Shown here: positions 12,719-24,550 of the stretch, piece by piece
How positions within the stretch are numbered: position 1 is the stretch's first letter
How the letters are laid out: each line of letters starts with the position of its first letter
Assembly: GCF_932294415.1 (NCBI RefSeq)
Contig: NC_065535.1
Span: forward strand, 86,077,862 to 86,141,861
Length of the DNA: 64,000 nt
Source of the DNA: Quercus robur
Taxonomy: Eukaryota > Streptophyta > Magnoliopsida > Fagales > Fagaceae
Reading direction: 5' to 3'
Notes under the pieces: model-generated
What the model saw: the letters and a program-made list of their open reading frames with translations, nothing else
Database searches by the model: none
Told to the model about the DNA's origin: nothing
Made by a program: the position numbers and the translations under genes

Positions 12719-13710
12719 CTGAGGAGTCTGATGGGTACCACACTAATCCTAGGCTTATTCAGGATCTCTGATCTCGTATTGAGAAATTTAAAAAGAGGGA
12801 AGAATGCATGTGGAAGCAAAGATCCAAAACTGATTGGTTGAAAGAGGGGAACCAAAACACAAAGTATTTCTATTGTAGAGCTAACCAACATAATAAAAGA
12901 AATTTTATTGCAGGTTTGGAGGATCATACAGGTGCATGGTTTGAGGAGGAAGGCCAAATGGCAAAACTAATTGAGGAGTACTTCGGTGCTTTGTTCACTT
13001 CATCAAATCCTTTAGGCTTTGATGAAATTTTATGTGGAATTCAACCATCGGTCACTAATGACATGAACGAGGACCTTACCCAGGAGTTTACTACAAAGGA
13101 AGTACATCAGGCATTGAAACAGATGGCCCCCACCACTGCTCCCTGGCCTGATGGTATGTCACCTATATTCTATAAATCTTTTTGGCATATTGAGGGTAAT
13201 GATGTCACCAGTATTGTCCTTAATGCTCTTAATTCTGGGGTTGTTCATGAATCTCTTAATTCCACTTTTATTTCCCTCATTCCTAAGGTTAAAAGTCCAA
13301 AAAAGGTTTCTAATTTCAAACCTATTAGTCTTTGCAATGTGATTTATAAACTTATTTCAAAGGTTTTGGTCAATCGTCTGAAACTTGTGCTCCCCAATAT
13401 TGTCTCTGATTCTCAAAGTGTCTTCTTATCGGGGAGGTTAATTACAGACAATGTGCTAGTAGCTTTTGAGACCCTCCATTACCTTAAAAGAAAGACCCAA
13501 GGGAAACTAGGTTTTATGGCTTTTAACCTTGATATGAGTAAAGCTTATGACCGGGTGGAATGGATTTTTTTGGAGAAAGTTATGAAGCATTTGGTGTTTG
13601 CTGACAGATTGATTAAAATAATTAGGTCATGTATGTCTTCAGTCTCTTATGCTGTCCTTTTGAATGGTCAACCAGTGGGTAGCATTTGGGGTGTGGCGTA
13701 TGATAAATAA
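12719..13710 (+). pseudogene. LINE reverse transcriptase, catalytic core deleted
   Basis: The readable frame is 12808-13710, preceded by a related segment broken by a TGA at about 12769. Motifs include WLKEGNQNTKYFY, APWPDGMSPIFYK, FISLIPKVKSPKKVSNFKPI and FNLDMSKAYDRVEW, all characteristic of plant L1-like reverse transcriptases. After LLNGQPVGSI the sequence jumps to an unrelated frame and stops. The conserved QGDPLSP and FADD segments are absent. That loss removes the polymerase active site, so the copy cannot mobilise itself. Neighbouring segments are in the same orientation and belong to the same element. Confidence 0.85.
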
Positions 13711-13730
13711 TCCTAATTCTCTATGCCATC

Positions 13731-15163
13731 GTGTGTTCAAAGCTCCTTTTTTTCCCAGATTGCTCTATTTTAGAGGCTAAAGATTCAACTGTTGGCTCCT
13801 ACGCTTGGAAGAGTATCCTTAGTGCTAGGGATGTGATCCGTAAGGGTATGGCATGGAGGATAGGGAATGGACAATCAATGAGAATTAAAGAAGATAACTG
13901 GCTTCCAGTTAAAGCTAATAGCAAGGTGATTTCCCCCCTCACAACTGTCCAACCCGAGACTAAGGTGGGCTCTTTGATAAACCATGAGCTTGGAGTGTGG
14001 AAAACAGAGATGGTGGAAAGGCTTTTCCTCCCTCATGAAGTAGCCATGATTTTAGGAATTCCTTTGAGTAATAGGTTGCCACATGACAGTATTAGTTGGG
14101 GCCTAACTCCAAATGGTGATTTTTCAACCAAAAGTGCATACAAACTGATTGTTGCCTTGGATAATAATGGTGTTGTAGGAAGCTCTAATTCTGACTCTTA
14201 GTGCAATTTTTGGAAGAAGTTATGGAGCTTAAGGGTGCCAAAAAAAGTGAAACACTTCGCTTGGCATGCATGCAACAATGCTCTCCCCACCATGGCTAAT
14301 CTTGCTCACAGGAACATTAGCCCATCTGATGTTTGCGAGCTGTGCAAGACAGCCCCTGAGGACACTCTTCATGCTCTGTGGGCGTGTAGTAAGCTCAAAG
14401 TTGTCTAGAACATGCTGTCCTAGACACAAGTTGCCACTCATGCTCGCCCACTGAGCTTTAACGATTTATTGGACTGTTTCTTGCAGGTACAGGAGGACTT
14501 CAGGAAGGAAATTTTCATAATGGTGGTCTGGACTATCTGGAATCGCCAAAATGCTGTGAAGTTTGGCCACCCGACGTTTTCAATGGACACATCGTCCCAA
14601 GAGCTAGAGCTCTACTTCAGGAGTTCTTGGCTGCTCAAGACAGACCGACCGAGGTCCCCACAGTTGCTGTTTATCACCAATGGCATCCTCCGGAGTTCCC
14701 GTACTACAAAGCCAATTTCGATGCAGCAGTTTTCAGACAAAGCTCCTCGGCAGGGATTGGTGTAATCATTCACGACAACAGGAGCGAAGCTGTTGGTGCA
14801 TTATCTATGCCAATCCCTCTATCCAATTCAGTTGCTGTCTTGGAAGCGTTAGCTTGCCGTAGAGCTCTCCTCTTTGCCAAAGAAATCGGTCTGAGACAAG
14901 TGGTCTTCGAAGGTGATTCTGCCATGGTCATTCAAGCCGTTACCCATGGCAACTCAGAACTAGCAGAGTATGGACACATCGTTGAAGACATCAAGATAAT
15001 AGTTGCAGATTTTGATTTTATTCAGTTTAGTCATGTTAAACGCAATTGTAATGTTGTTGCGGATGCCCTCGCTAAGAAAGCTAAAAACTCTCGAAGCTTA
15101 GCTGTTTGGCTCGAAGAGGTGCCAGAGGACATTGCCCCTCTTCTTTTGTTTGATATTTCTTAA
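13731..15163 (+). pseudogene. LINE C-terminal part: zinc-binding RVT domain and RNase H
   Basis: First come linker and zinc-binding sequences: WRIGNGQSMRIKEDNWLP, then WKKLWSLRVPKKVKHFAWHA and CELCKTAPEDTLHALWAC, read through a TAG at 14199-14201 and another at about 14406. A frameshift near 14690 leads into an RNase H domain at about 14627-15163. Its acidic residues sit in NFDAAVFRQ, EALACRRAL, FEGDSAMV and VVADALAKKA. A C-terminal RNase H of this type is a known feature of a plant L1 lineage. The fragment ends about 50 bp before the A-run tail. Confidence 0.85.
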
Positions 15164-15452
15164 GTAATGGTTATTTCTCCCCCGGCCATTTTGGTCTGGG
15201 TTCTCAAAAAAAAAACTTACACGCCTACATACAGATGTCTAAAGTCTAGTGTGTACCCTTTTTTAACTAACATTAGACTATTAGTCTTGCATCCATTAAT
15301 TGAGCATTTGCATCAGACGATGCAAAATAAAATAATATTAATCCTAATAATAATAATAATAATAAATGCTCAATTCTACACGGTAGTGTATAAATTTGTA
15401 AAGTTGATGCAGTTTTACATGATTACTATAGTTTTACTTTTATATATCATTA

Positions 15453-15456
<4 letters not shown>

Positions 15457-15501
<45 letters not shown>
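15457..15501. repeat. CT microsatellite
   Basis: About 22 CT units. The orthologous place in unit 2 (32628-32660) also has a shorter CT tract, so it predates the duplication. Confidence 0.95.
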
Positions 15502-15503
<2 letters not shown>

Positions 15504-16016
15504 AAGATAATAATAAACAAAGAATATAAAATGATTATTTTAATAAAACAGAATCTAGAATAAATAATTTAATGTGGGTATTTTTTAAAAATTGTTGTAT
15601 AAAATAGAAAAAATAAGATCTTATACTAAATATACAAGAATTTTGAGCTAGTCGAATGCTCTAATGTCATTGTAGGTACTCAAGAATTCTTGGCTTTGGC
15701 TTTGGCTTTTTGGCTTGATTGCCTTGCCTTGCCTTGCCTTGAATCCTTTTTGTCCCATATTGGAAAGATAGCTTTCCTCTCTCTACCTTATAAGGCATGA
15801 ACCAATGAGAAAGAGTACCACTAGTTTGGTTAAAATGATCACATCATTTAGTAAAGTTGCAATCTTGTTTTTGATAAATCATGTTCTATTGTTTTATACT
15901 TTCAATTTTATAATATTTAAAGTATAATTTTTTATTATAAATCATGTTTCATTTATTTAGAAATATTTATCAATTATAAATGTGTACTAGAAAATGTCCA
16001 ACTGGATATGAAAAAC

Positions 16017-16019
<3 letters not shown>

Positions 16020-16059
<40 letters not shown>
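16020..16059. repeat. GA microsatellite
   Basis: About 20 GA units. Unit 2 has an interrupted and shorter GA-rich counterpart near 33446-33464. Confidence 0.95.
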
Positions 16060-16063
<4 letters not shown>

Positions 16064-16759
16064 TTTAATCTCCAAAAGAATCCATGGATAAAGTTGTTAC
16101 TAGTATTAAGCAAAACGCAATAAAAATATGAGGGAAAATATAATAAATGAACAAGAAATTCATCAAAAAGAGTTAGAAGATAGCGAAATTATACAACAAA
16201 AAGATAATAATGAAAATAGTTATAATAATGTTCAATCGAATAAGAAATGTTAGCGAACTTTGAATACAAAAACTTAATTAGTAATTTTGCATTTCAAAAG
16301 GTAAAAATATTTTTTAAAATAAATAAATATTATTTAATTAATATTTAAATAAGTAAAGGCCACCTAAACCTTTCATCTTAGGCTACAAAATTTGTTTGAG
16401 TGCATATCCTATAGCAATATCTTGAGGATAAGGACCGATTTTTATGGGGGAGGAATGTAATGCCAAATACAATTTTGTGCCTTCTCAAAAAAATAAAAAA
16501 AATACAATTTTGTGGATTAGCAATAAGCCAATAACACGTCTAGTGTCAAACACACTAGTGTTTAAGTCCTTGGAAAACTTAAATGAAAAGTGTTAAAAGT
16601 AGGAGTAAATAAAACTTGTAAATTGATGTGGCAATGTGTTATGATTCGGAATGAAAATTTGTTATTTGAATTAAAAGTATTTAAATTTAAGCTTAGCGAT
16701 AGATCTTTATCTAAATAAGGTAGCAGTAGATTAGTATTGTTATTTGCTAAATTCAAATT

Positions 16760-16913
16760 TGTTAACGTGTATTAGGGTATGTGGGCTTTAGGTCCACCTT
16801 GTTTACTTGTATAGTACATTTACTTGTACTGCACACTCTGCCTCCTATATAAAGGCACTTATGTATATTCTATTACTTAAGAAATACAATACAATCATTC
16901 AGTATTTCTAACA
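16760..16913 (+). repeat. Copia 5' LTR
   Basis: 154 bp, starting TGTTAACGTG and ending TTTCTAACA. It contains a TATA-like CCTATATAAAGG at about 16851-16862, followed by a short R/U5 region. Confidence 0.95.
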
Positions 16914-16925
16914 TGGTATCAGAGT
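16914..16925 (+). promoter_or_regulatory. Copia primer-binding site
   Basis: TGGTATCAGAGT directly follows the 5' LTR. It matches the initiator tRNA-Met type primer site (TGGTATCAGAGC) used by many plant Copia elements, with one mismatch at the last base. Confidence 0.9.
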
Positions 16926-17439
16926 CATTGCTCTAATTTTCTTGTGTCTTGCAGTCCTGTCTTCGTTGGTATTTTCCGCTGCCTCGACTTCATCGGTCAG
17001 TAAACCTTTTCTGTGCCCTCTCCTAACTGTTCCATCATCGTCAGAGGTGCAAAGGTTGAATCTTCACCGCCAGAAGCTCGATCACCGCCACCAAGATCAC
17101 TGCTTCCATCGGATCTTCCACACCGGATCTCCGATTAAGACATAAGACCTATCATCGGGTAGATCTTCAACCGATCTACACAAGGCCACCAAAATCACCA
17201 CCATCTGACCATTCACGCGCTTCCACGCGCCGGACAAAGATTCCGCAACTTGTCCACGTGCCTCACGTGCCACCAGTGTTGCTCTGATCAACTCACCGTC
17301 GCCTTCATCGGAATCGTCTTTCTCCGATCTACATAACCGAAGAAAAATCGGCCTGATCGGAATCCTCACGCGCTCTCACGCGCCGACCAAAGTTCTGGTC
17401 AAATTGACTCACGCGCTTCACGCGCCGTTGTGCAGCTAC

Positions 17440-17576
17440 TGACGTCATCGCTGACGTCATCATCCACGTCAGCCCTAGCTGAGGTCTTCAGCTTACGTCA
17501 TCCTGCTGACGTCATCATAGTAGTTGACCGTTGACTTTGACTTTGACCTTGACCGTTGACTTTTCTCAAGGTTGAC
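17440..17576 (+). promoter_or_regulatory. dense cluster of TGACGTCA and TTGAC[C/T] boxes in the Copia leader
   Basis: Three perfect TGACGTCA palindromes lie at 17440-17447, 17452-17459 and 17507-17514, with extra ACGTCA half sites near 17466 and 17494. Seven W-box words TTGAC[C/T] start at 17524, 17531, 17537, 17543, 17549, 17556 and 17572. TGACG is the core bound by TGA-type bZIP factors and TTGAC[C/T] is the WRKY core, both tied to defence and stress transcription. Function in this position is inferred. Confidence 0.6.
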
Positions 17577-20500
17577 TTTTTGCAGTCCAGGTGCTCCTTA
17601 CCCAATTTTTCGCGTAGATTTCATTTTTGCAGTCCATTTCTGCATATTTTGCTTCGAAATGAAAAATAAGGACAGGTCTTCTTCTTATTGCAATAATCGT
17701 CGCCGACAATCCAGCAAATGTTTTTGCAATTTTTGCAAACGTTTTGGCCACAATATTGAGACTTGCTATCATCGCAACAAATCAGTTGTGTCAATTTCCA
17801 CTGCTACTGTTGCTAACACTGAGAGTGTCCAACCAATGGCTCCTATCTCTGCACAGTCTAAGTCTTCAGGACGCACTTTCACCATGTCCACAGATGACCT
17901 TAAAAATATTATCGCCAATGTCATTCGTATGGTTGGTAATGCATCTTATTCCTCTTCTCTCTCAGCTTTATCTGGTATGTCTCCTTCCTCTTGGCTTATG
18001 GATTCTGCTTATTGTAATCACATGACTCCTCACTCGTCCTTATTTTCTGAACTTAAACCTACACCACACCCTCTTAATATTCACATAGCAAATGGTTCCA
18101 CTATGTCTGGTCATAATATAGGTTCTATTTCGACCTCCAATCTCTCGGTTCCTGGTGTCTTTAATGTTCCTGACCTTTCTTACAATTTATTTTCTGTGGG
18201 ACAATTAGCTGAGTTAGGTTATCGCGTTATCTTTGATTATTCTGGGTGTATTGTGCAGGATCCAAGGACGGGACAGGAGCTTGGGACCGGTCCTAGAGTT
18301 GGGCGTATGTTTCCCGTGGACAACCTTCATCTTCCACTTGTTGCTCCTGTTTCTGTTGTTGTAGCTACTGCAGTTTCTTCTACTTCTTCCCTTGCACTTT
18401 GGCATGCTCGACTTGGTCATGCATCTTCCTCTTGAGTACAACAATTGGCTTCTAGAGGTTTGTTAGGTTCAGTGTCTACATAAAATTTTGATTGTGTTTC
18501 ATGTCAGTTAGGAAAACAACCAGCTTTGCCTTTCAATACTAGTGAATCAATATCCATTGATATCTTTGACCTTATTCATTCTGATGTTTGGGGGCCTTCC
18601 TCTGTCTCTAGTATTGGTGGATCTCGATATTTTGTTGTCTTTGTTGATGATTACTCTCGCTATAGCTGGATTTTTAATATGAAACATCGTTCTGAGTTAT
18701 TGCAAGTATATTCTAATTTTGCAAAAATGGTTGAAACTCAATTTTCCAAACGTATCAAAATTTTTCGATCTGATAATGCTCTTGAGTACACTCAATATGC
18801 TTTTCAAGCTGTTTTGCATTCCTATGGCACTGTTCATCAACTAACTTGTCCAGGTACCTCTCAGCAAAATGGTAGAGCTGAACGAAAACTTCGTCATATT
18901 CTTGACACTGTTCGTGCTCTTCTTCTCTCTGCCAAAGTCCCTGCTCCTTTTTGGGGTGAAGCTGCCCTTCATGCTATTCATGCTATTAATCGCATTCCAA
19001 GTCCTGTTATTCAAAATCAAACTTCATATGAGCGCCTTTTTGGGTCACCTCTAGACTATCACCACCTTCGCTCCTTCGATTCTGCTTGTTTCGTTCTTCT
19101 TCAGCCACATGAGCATAACAAACTTGAGCCTCAGTCAAGACTTTGTTGTTTTCTTGGCTACGGCGAAACTCAAAAGGAGTATCGGTGTTATAATCCTATC
19201 TCTCATCGTCTTCGTATCTCCCGCAATGTTGTCTTTTGGGAACATCGCTCCTTTGTCAAGCTCTCTCACTTCCGTGCCTCCCTATCTTCCTCCTCTGTTT
19301 TAGATCTTTTTCCAGATGAGGCACATATTCCTTCTGTAACTGCTCCTAATCCTCCTGTAGTTGCTCCTGATCCTCCTATAGACTTTTCTGTCCAACCACC
19401 AGATACCTTTGATCCCTTTCCTAGTTCACCTTTTAATGAACAGGTGGAAGATGCACAGGTTGAAGACGAGCTACCCAACCCTGAGCTTGGGTCCCCTGCT
19501 CCTGCTCCGCCTGAAGATCTTGCACAAGAAATTCCACCTCGTCACTCAACTTGGATAAGATCCATTCCTACACATTTACTTGATTATCATTGTTACACTA
19601 CTCTTGCTACACTGCATGAGTCTCACACCTATCGTGAGACTTCCACTGACCCTTTGTGGCAGATTGCAATGAAAGAGGAACTTGATGCATTATCTAAAAA
19701 TCATACTTGAGATTTGGTGACTCTCCCCCCTGGGAAATCTGTGGTTAGTTATAAGTGGATCTACAGGATTAAGACTCGCTCTGATGGGTCCATTGAGCGC
19801 TACAAAGCTCGTCTTGTTGCAAAAGGTTTTACACTAGAGTATGGGATTGATTATGAAGAGACCTTTGCTCCGGTTGCTCATATCTCATCTGTTCGAGCTC
19901 TCTTAGCTGTTGCTGCTGCCAGAAAATGGGACCTTTTTCAGATGGATGTCAAAAATGCATTCCTTAATGGGGATTTAAGTGAAGAAGTTTATATGCAACC
20001 TCCTCCTAGTCTCTCTGTTGAATCAAATAAGGTTTGTTACCTTCGGCGTGCTCTTTATGGCCTTAAACAAGCTCCACGAGCTTGGTTTGCCAAATTCAGC
20101 TCTACCATCTCTCGCTTAGGTTACATGGCCAGTCATTATGATTCTGCCTTATTTCTTCATCGCACTGACAAAGGTACTATTTTATTTCTCCTGTATGTGG
20201 ATGATATGATCATAACGGGTGATGACCTTAGTGGCATTCAAGAACTCCAGGGTTTTCTCAATCAGCAGTTTGAGATGAAAGATCTTGGACATCTCAGCTA
20301 CTTCTTGGGTCTTGAAATCACTCATTCTACAGATGGACTTTATATTACTCAAGCCAAGTATGCCTCTGAACTCTTGTCTCGAGCTGGACTCACTGATAGC
20401 AAGACTGTTGACACTCCAGTTGAGCTTAATGCGCATCTGACTCCGTCAGGGGGAAAACCGTTGTCTAATCCCTCTCTTTACAAACACTTGGTTGGCAGCC

Positions 20501-21144
20501 TAGTTTATCTCACTGTTACTCGTCCAGACATTTCCTATGCTGTTCACCAGGTGAGTCAGTATCTGTCTGCTCCATGATCGACTCACTATGCTGTTGTTCT
20601 GCGCATACTTCGATACCTAAAGGGCACTCTCTTCCATGGTCTTTTCTACTCTGCTCGGTCTCCTCTTGTTCTCCGTGCATTTTCTGATGCTGATTGGGCA
20701 GGAGATCCCACTGATCGCAGGTCCACCACTGGCTATTGCTTTCTTCTTGGTTCTTCTCTAATTTCTTGGCGAAGTAAGAAACAAACTCATGTGGCCCGCT
20801 CCAATACTGAAGCAGAATATCGTGCCCTTGCTGATACCACATCTGAGCTCCTTTGACTACGGTGGCTTCTCAAAGACTTAAGTGTATCCACATCCTTTGC
20901 TACTCCTCTATATTGTGACAACCAGAGTGCCATTCATATTGCTCACAATGATGTCTTCCATGAACGGACTAAACACATCAAGATCGATTGTCATTTTATC
21001 TGTTATCATCTTGTCCATGGTGCTCTCAAGCTGATCTCAGTTTCTTCTAAAGATCAACTTGCAGATATCTTCACCAAGTCACATCCTAAAGGACGTCTTC
21101 GCACTTTGGTTGACAACCTCAAGTTGATCTCACATCCACCTTGA
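17572..21144 (+). pseudogene. Copia polyprotein, one frame with five stop codons
   Basis: A single frame runs from 17572 to the final stop at 21142-21144 without a frameshift. In order: Gag zinc knuckle CNFCKRFGHNIETC; protease region with DSAYCNHM in place of the usual DSGA; LWHARLGHAS; integrase with HSDVWGP, FRSDNALEY and QQNGRAERK; reverse transcriptase with MDVKNAFLNGDL and YVDDMIITGDD; and RNase H with DADWAGDPTDRRST. Premature stops are at 18433, 18481, 19708, 20575 and 20854. Those at 19708 and 20854 sit where Trp is expected and 20575 where Arg is expected, so they look like G-to-A or C-to-T changes. Most of Gag before the zinc knuckle is absent. The element is not autonomous. Confidence 0.92.
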
Positions 21145-21146
21145 GT

Positions 21147-21157
21147 TTGAGGGGGGC
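21147..21157 (+). promoter_or_regulatory. Copia polypurine tract
   Basis: TTGAGGGGGGC immediately upstream of the 3' LTR, just after the polyprotein stop. This is the expected place for plus-strand priming. Confidence 0.85.
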
Positions 21158-21311
21158 TGTTAACGTGTATTAGGGTATGTGGGCTTTAGGCCCACCTTGT
21201 TTACTTGTATAGCACACTTACTTGTACTGCACACTCTGCCTCCTATATAAAGGCACTTATGTATATTCTATTATTTGAGAAATACAATACAACCATTCAG
21301 TATTTCTAACA
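21158..21311 (+). repeat. Copia 3' LTR
   Basis: 154 bp, the same length as the 5' LTR, with six substitutions between them and no indel. Confidence 0.95.
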
Positions 21312-22282
21312 AAATTGATTCCTATGTTTTAGTATAAGATTACTAGATTAGTTCCTATGTTTTAGGATTTGTTGATGAGATTGTCTCATTTTAGTTTTTA
21401 TATGTAAGTTGAACGCATAATGACTAATGAGATTCAAGCAAAAAATTAACCAAAAATATCTATTTTCCCAACTTGTGGATTTCAACTACCATCATAATTA
21501 ACGTGTAGCTATAACCCACATTTGAAGAAAGCAACTCTCACCCTAACATGAGAACGGGATTTTTTTAGAGATGATACATCCCCTCAAATGTTTCACATAA
21601 TAATTGGATCACATTTGCAAGATGTTACCAAACCACATCTACCTATCAAGAGCGTCAATCCCAACAAATAAAGAATAGAGAGCATGTCGAAGATTGTCAA
21701 CCAAATCTTAGATATTACCAAGGACATGTCCAAAACAATAGTAAGGATGAAAGATTCATGGTTTCAAATGATAGAGGTCTTAGATAAATAATGCAATAAA
21801 ATTTTGGAGATCAAAAACAATCATAAGTACAAGTATCCTATGAAATTTCAAAAAATCATAATGTCCTACACGAGGAATCACCAACAATTTCATTGAGTAA
21901 TATGTTGGAGGGTGCAGTTGAAAAGACAAATCAAAAAGATCTTCTCATGAATTCAAATAAGCCTACCCTAATTTCATGCATTGAATTTGTCATTCCTGAT
22001 AAGTTCAAGGATGTGGTAAACAAGACTTTTTTGTTTCTAGCGCTTATAGAAGTGGTTGAAGAACTAGTGTAAATATCCATGATCAAAATCCTTATCCATC
22101 AACACTGCAAAATTTTAGGATGAGTATTCTCAGATCGAAGGAGAAAGTTACGGAGTGAGCAAGCATGGATTTCCATGTCTTGGAATCGTGAGGACAAGAT
22201 TCATCTTGAAAAGAGATATATTGTTATTTAAATTAATTTAAAAGTATTTATATTTAAGCTTAGTTAAATTTTTATTTGAATT

Positions 22283-22907
22283 TGTACGGCACCTAGCGTC
22301 CAAGTTCATTTGGGCCTTGGGCCATGAATTAATGATATGGGCCGAGGGTCCAACCTTCTCACCAACAAAAGCCCCGGCCCAAACCCACAATAATTACTAG
22401 TCTAAACTGGGTGTTGTCCGAATACTTGGAAGGCGGACAGCGGACACCTCGCTCGCATGCTGCCTGGAAAATCATTTCCGAGCTCTATACACGTGCCCAG
22501 TCACATCGCCATTTAAGTGCTTGGCAAAACCTTAGGAAACTCCACTGCCGAACACATTTGTTGCAGTGGGAACCGTTCCCAAAGCCACTCGTACCTAAAA
22601 ATCCGCTTAAGTTTATCGACATTGGACCTTTCTTTGCACTAAAGGAGAAGATAATGATGATCACCCCATTAACAAGGGCTATAAATAGGAGAAACGAATG
22701 AATGGGAAGGGGATGGAATTTTGGGAAAAGAAAGGAGAGAGAAAGAGAGGGTTTGAGTAGAAGAAAACTTAGAGAAAGAGAGGGAAGTGCTCCCATTGGG
22801 TCCCTAAGCCTAGAACAACCCAAGGTAGGATACTTAGACCCACCACACAAATAGATTGTGAGCCCAAAATAATGGTTTGGCCCAACAAGCCGTCTTTGGA
22901 GCCTACA
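22283..22907. mobile_element. solo LTR (625 bp)
   Basis: The segment starts TGTACGGCACC and ends GGAGCCTACA, so it has TG...CA ends. It is flanked by a perfect 5 bp duplication GAATT (22278-22282 and 22908-22912). It contains a TATA-like CTATAAATAG at about 22679. Unit 2 near 46100 runs from TTATTTGAATT straight into AATTTGAAAG, which is the empty site. No internal retroelement sequence is present, so this is the remnant of LTR-LTR recombination or a very short non-autonomous element. Confidence 0.88.
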
Positions 22908-24427
22908 GAATTAATTTGAAAGTATTTAAATTTAGACTTAATAATAGATCTTTATTTGAATAAAATTCTAGTAGATAAGTATTGTTACTTGCTTGTATTC
23001 AATTTGAATCCTATGTTTTAGGATAGGATTAGTTCTTATGTTTTAGGATTTGCTGATGAGATTTTTTCATTTTAGTTTTTTTATGTAAGGTGAACCTATA
23101 ATGAAATTCCAGCATAAAATTAACCAAAAATATCAACTTTCTTGACCTGTGGATTTCAACTTCCATCGTAATTGGATCACATTTGCAAGATATCACAGCT
23201 AAAATAACGACGAACATATAGGACTAGTCTATCTTGTAGGCTAGAAGAAGCCAGACATCCAACACCAACGATAAGGGTATTAAAGTACACCACTGGATTG
23301 AACTTTCTTTAAGAAGAGGAGATCTAGGATTGATAATTTATAGTGTTCGATTTTAATAGTTTTTTTTTTTTTTTTTTCATTAACACTAAATCAAGTTATT
23401 TTATCATTGTATGCAATTGAGTGAGCCAAAAGATTCTTTAGTATACATTTTGTACCGTAAGTCTGTAACCCATAAAGCCTTTTCTAGTTGACTAAACTAA
23501 CAAAGTACATGTCCTAAACACCCATATATTATGTTATGTATAATTTCTCCATCTCATGATATCAGGTATCTGGCTAATTGGCAAATTACGTACTCAACTT
23601 GTTCTTTTCCTAATGATTTGTGCATCAGACTGCTCAGTCGTGCAAATTTATAACAGGATGCGGGAAAAAAAATCAAAAGATCACATATCATGTCTAACAG
23701 GAATTTCATTGAATCAAAATATCACATATCACGTCTAACAGGAATTTCATTGACCATATGGTATTCAAAAACAAGAAGTGATAATAATAATAAAATAACA
23801 CATATAGAACACTGCAAATTTCTTGTCCTACTCTGAATTAGAATTAGCAGGTGAAATCAAAGCCACCCAACATGCTTTCTTCAGAAGAAAAACTCCCCTA
23901 TTTGTGATAGACATACCCATTATCAGAAAGGCTGGGATTTGGAGTAACACGATTCGAATTGATGGAGAGAGGCTGAGTTGAAGGGGGATGGATGACAATT
24001 AAGACGGGATAACATTCTGCAAACAGAGGGAAAGAAAAGAGGGAAACAGAGAGGAGTGACAAGATTTCATGAGTCCGAAGAAAGAAAGGAAGAAATTAAT
24101 AAAATTCATTCTCAACACCTAGCCAATTAGGTTGTTCCTTTAAGAAAAGCATAATTTTTATATGCATTCTTAAAAAATATTGCGGTTGATTAAATTTTTT
24201 TTTTTTAAGACACCTCTTGCGCTAGAACTAATAGTAATATTATTGAGCAAAATTGTTAACAGTAAAACCATATCGAAGTTACCATGGAAAATCTTCCTAT
24301 AAATCTTGAGTTACAATTCAAAATATTGGTAGAATTTTTATTAGTGTGCATAATTGATAGTTTTTATATAACATTGAAATTACTAGTATATTAACTTGTT
24401 TTTTTGCCTTGGTGAGGAACTTGATGT

Positions 24428-24550
24428 TTGGTTGTAGCTTAAATGGTACCTCTAATGTTTCCAACAACTATTGAGAGTTCGAATCCTCGCCCCCTGTTGT
24501 AACTATTAGAATACTAAAGATTCTCATTATAAGAAGAAGTAGAGTAGACA
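24428..24550 (+). mobile_element. tRNA-derived SINE private to unit 2
   Basis: The segment has an A-box-like TAGCTTAAATGG and a B-box-like AGTTCGAATCC about 45 bp apart, the spacing of a tRNA-derived promoter. Unit 1 near 6079 passes directly from GAGGAACTTGAT to TTATTAACG, so this is an insertion. It lies about 0.9 kb upstream of STP7-like copy 2. The exact edges and target duplication are uncertain. Confidence 0.65.

Larger units (their letters stand above)
11863..15213 (+). mobile_element. 5'-truncated, internally deleted LINE (plant L1 type)
   Basis: A non-LTR retrotransposon of 3.35 kb bounded by a 16 bp target duplication with one mismatch (AACTTACGCGCCTACA at 11847-11862, AACTTACACGCCTACA at 15214-15229) and ending in a short A-run. 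Order: partial endonuclease, reverse transcriptase, zinc-binding RVT domain, RNase H. ORF1 and the endonuclease start are missing, as in typical 5' truncation. The part of the reverse transcriptase that should contain the FADD-type catalytic box is deleted near 13690. Unit 2 shows the empty site near 32381-32400. Confidence 0.9.
16760..21311 (+). mobile_element. Ty1/Copia LTR retrotransposon (4552 bp)
   Basis: Two 154 bp LTRs, TGTTA...TAACA, flank the element, with a 5 bp target duplication AAATT at 16755-16759 and 21312-21316. The primer-binding site follows the 5' LTR and a G-run polypurine tract precedes the 3' LTR. The LTRs differ at 6 positions by my count (about 3.9%). Domain order is zinc knuckle, protease, integrase, reverse transcriptase, RNase H, which is Copia order. 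The small size and short LTRs suggest an Ale/Ivana-type lineage (inference). Unit 2 keeps the uninserted site near 45130-45140. Confidence 0.95.
5694..24126 (+). repeat. tandem segmental duplication, unit 1
   Basis: Unit 1 starts at the TTAGG at 5694-5698 and runs to the junction at 24127. It aligns collinearly with unit 2: 5699 onward matches 24132 onward, the STP7-like gene 7346-10427 matches 25432-28582, 11690-11840 matches 32213-32380, 15230-16760 matches 32400-33508 plus 44508-45135, and 21317-24126 matches 45136-47593. The non-matching blocks are mostly discrete transposons with target duplications. As a small sample, intron 2 of the transporter differs at about 5 of 115 positions between units. 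Confidence 0.9.

Noticed and set aside
15167-15529. Open frame ending in a Ser-Leu run
   Set aside because: It spans the LINE end and a CT microsatellite.
22411-22850. Two overlapping open frames on opposite strands
   Set aside because: Both lie inside the solo LTR defined by TG...CA ends, a GAATT duplication and the empty site in unit 2.
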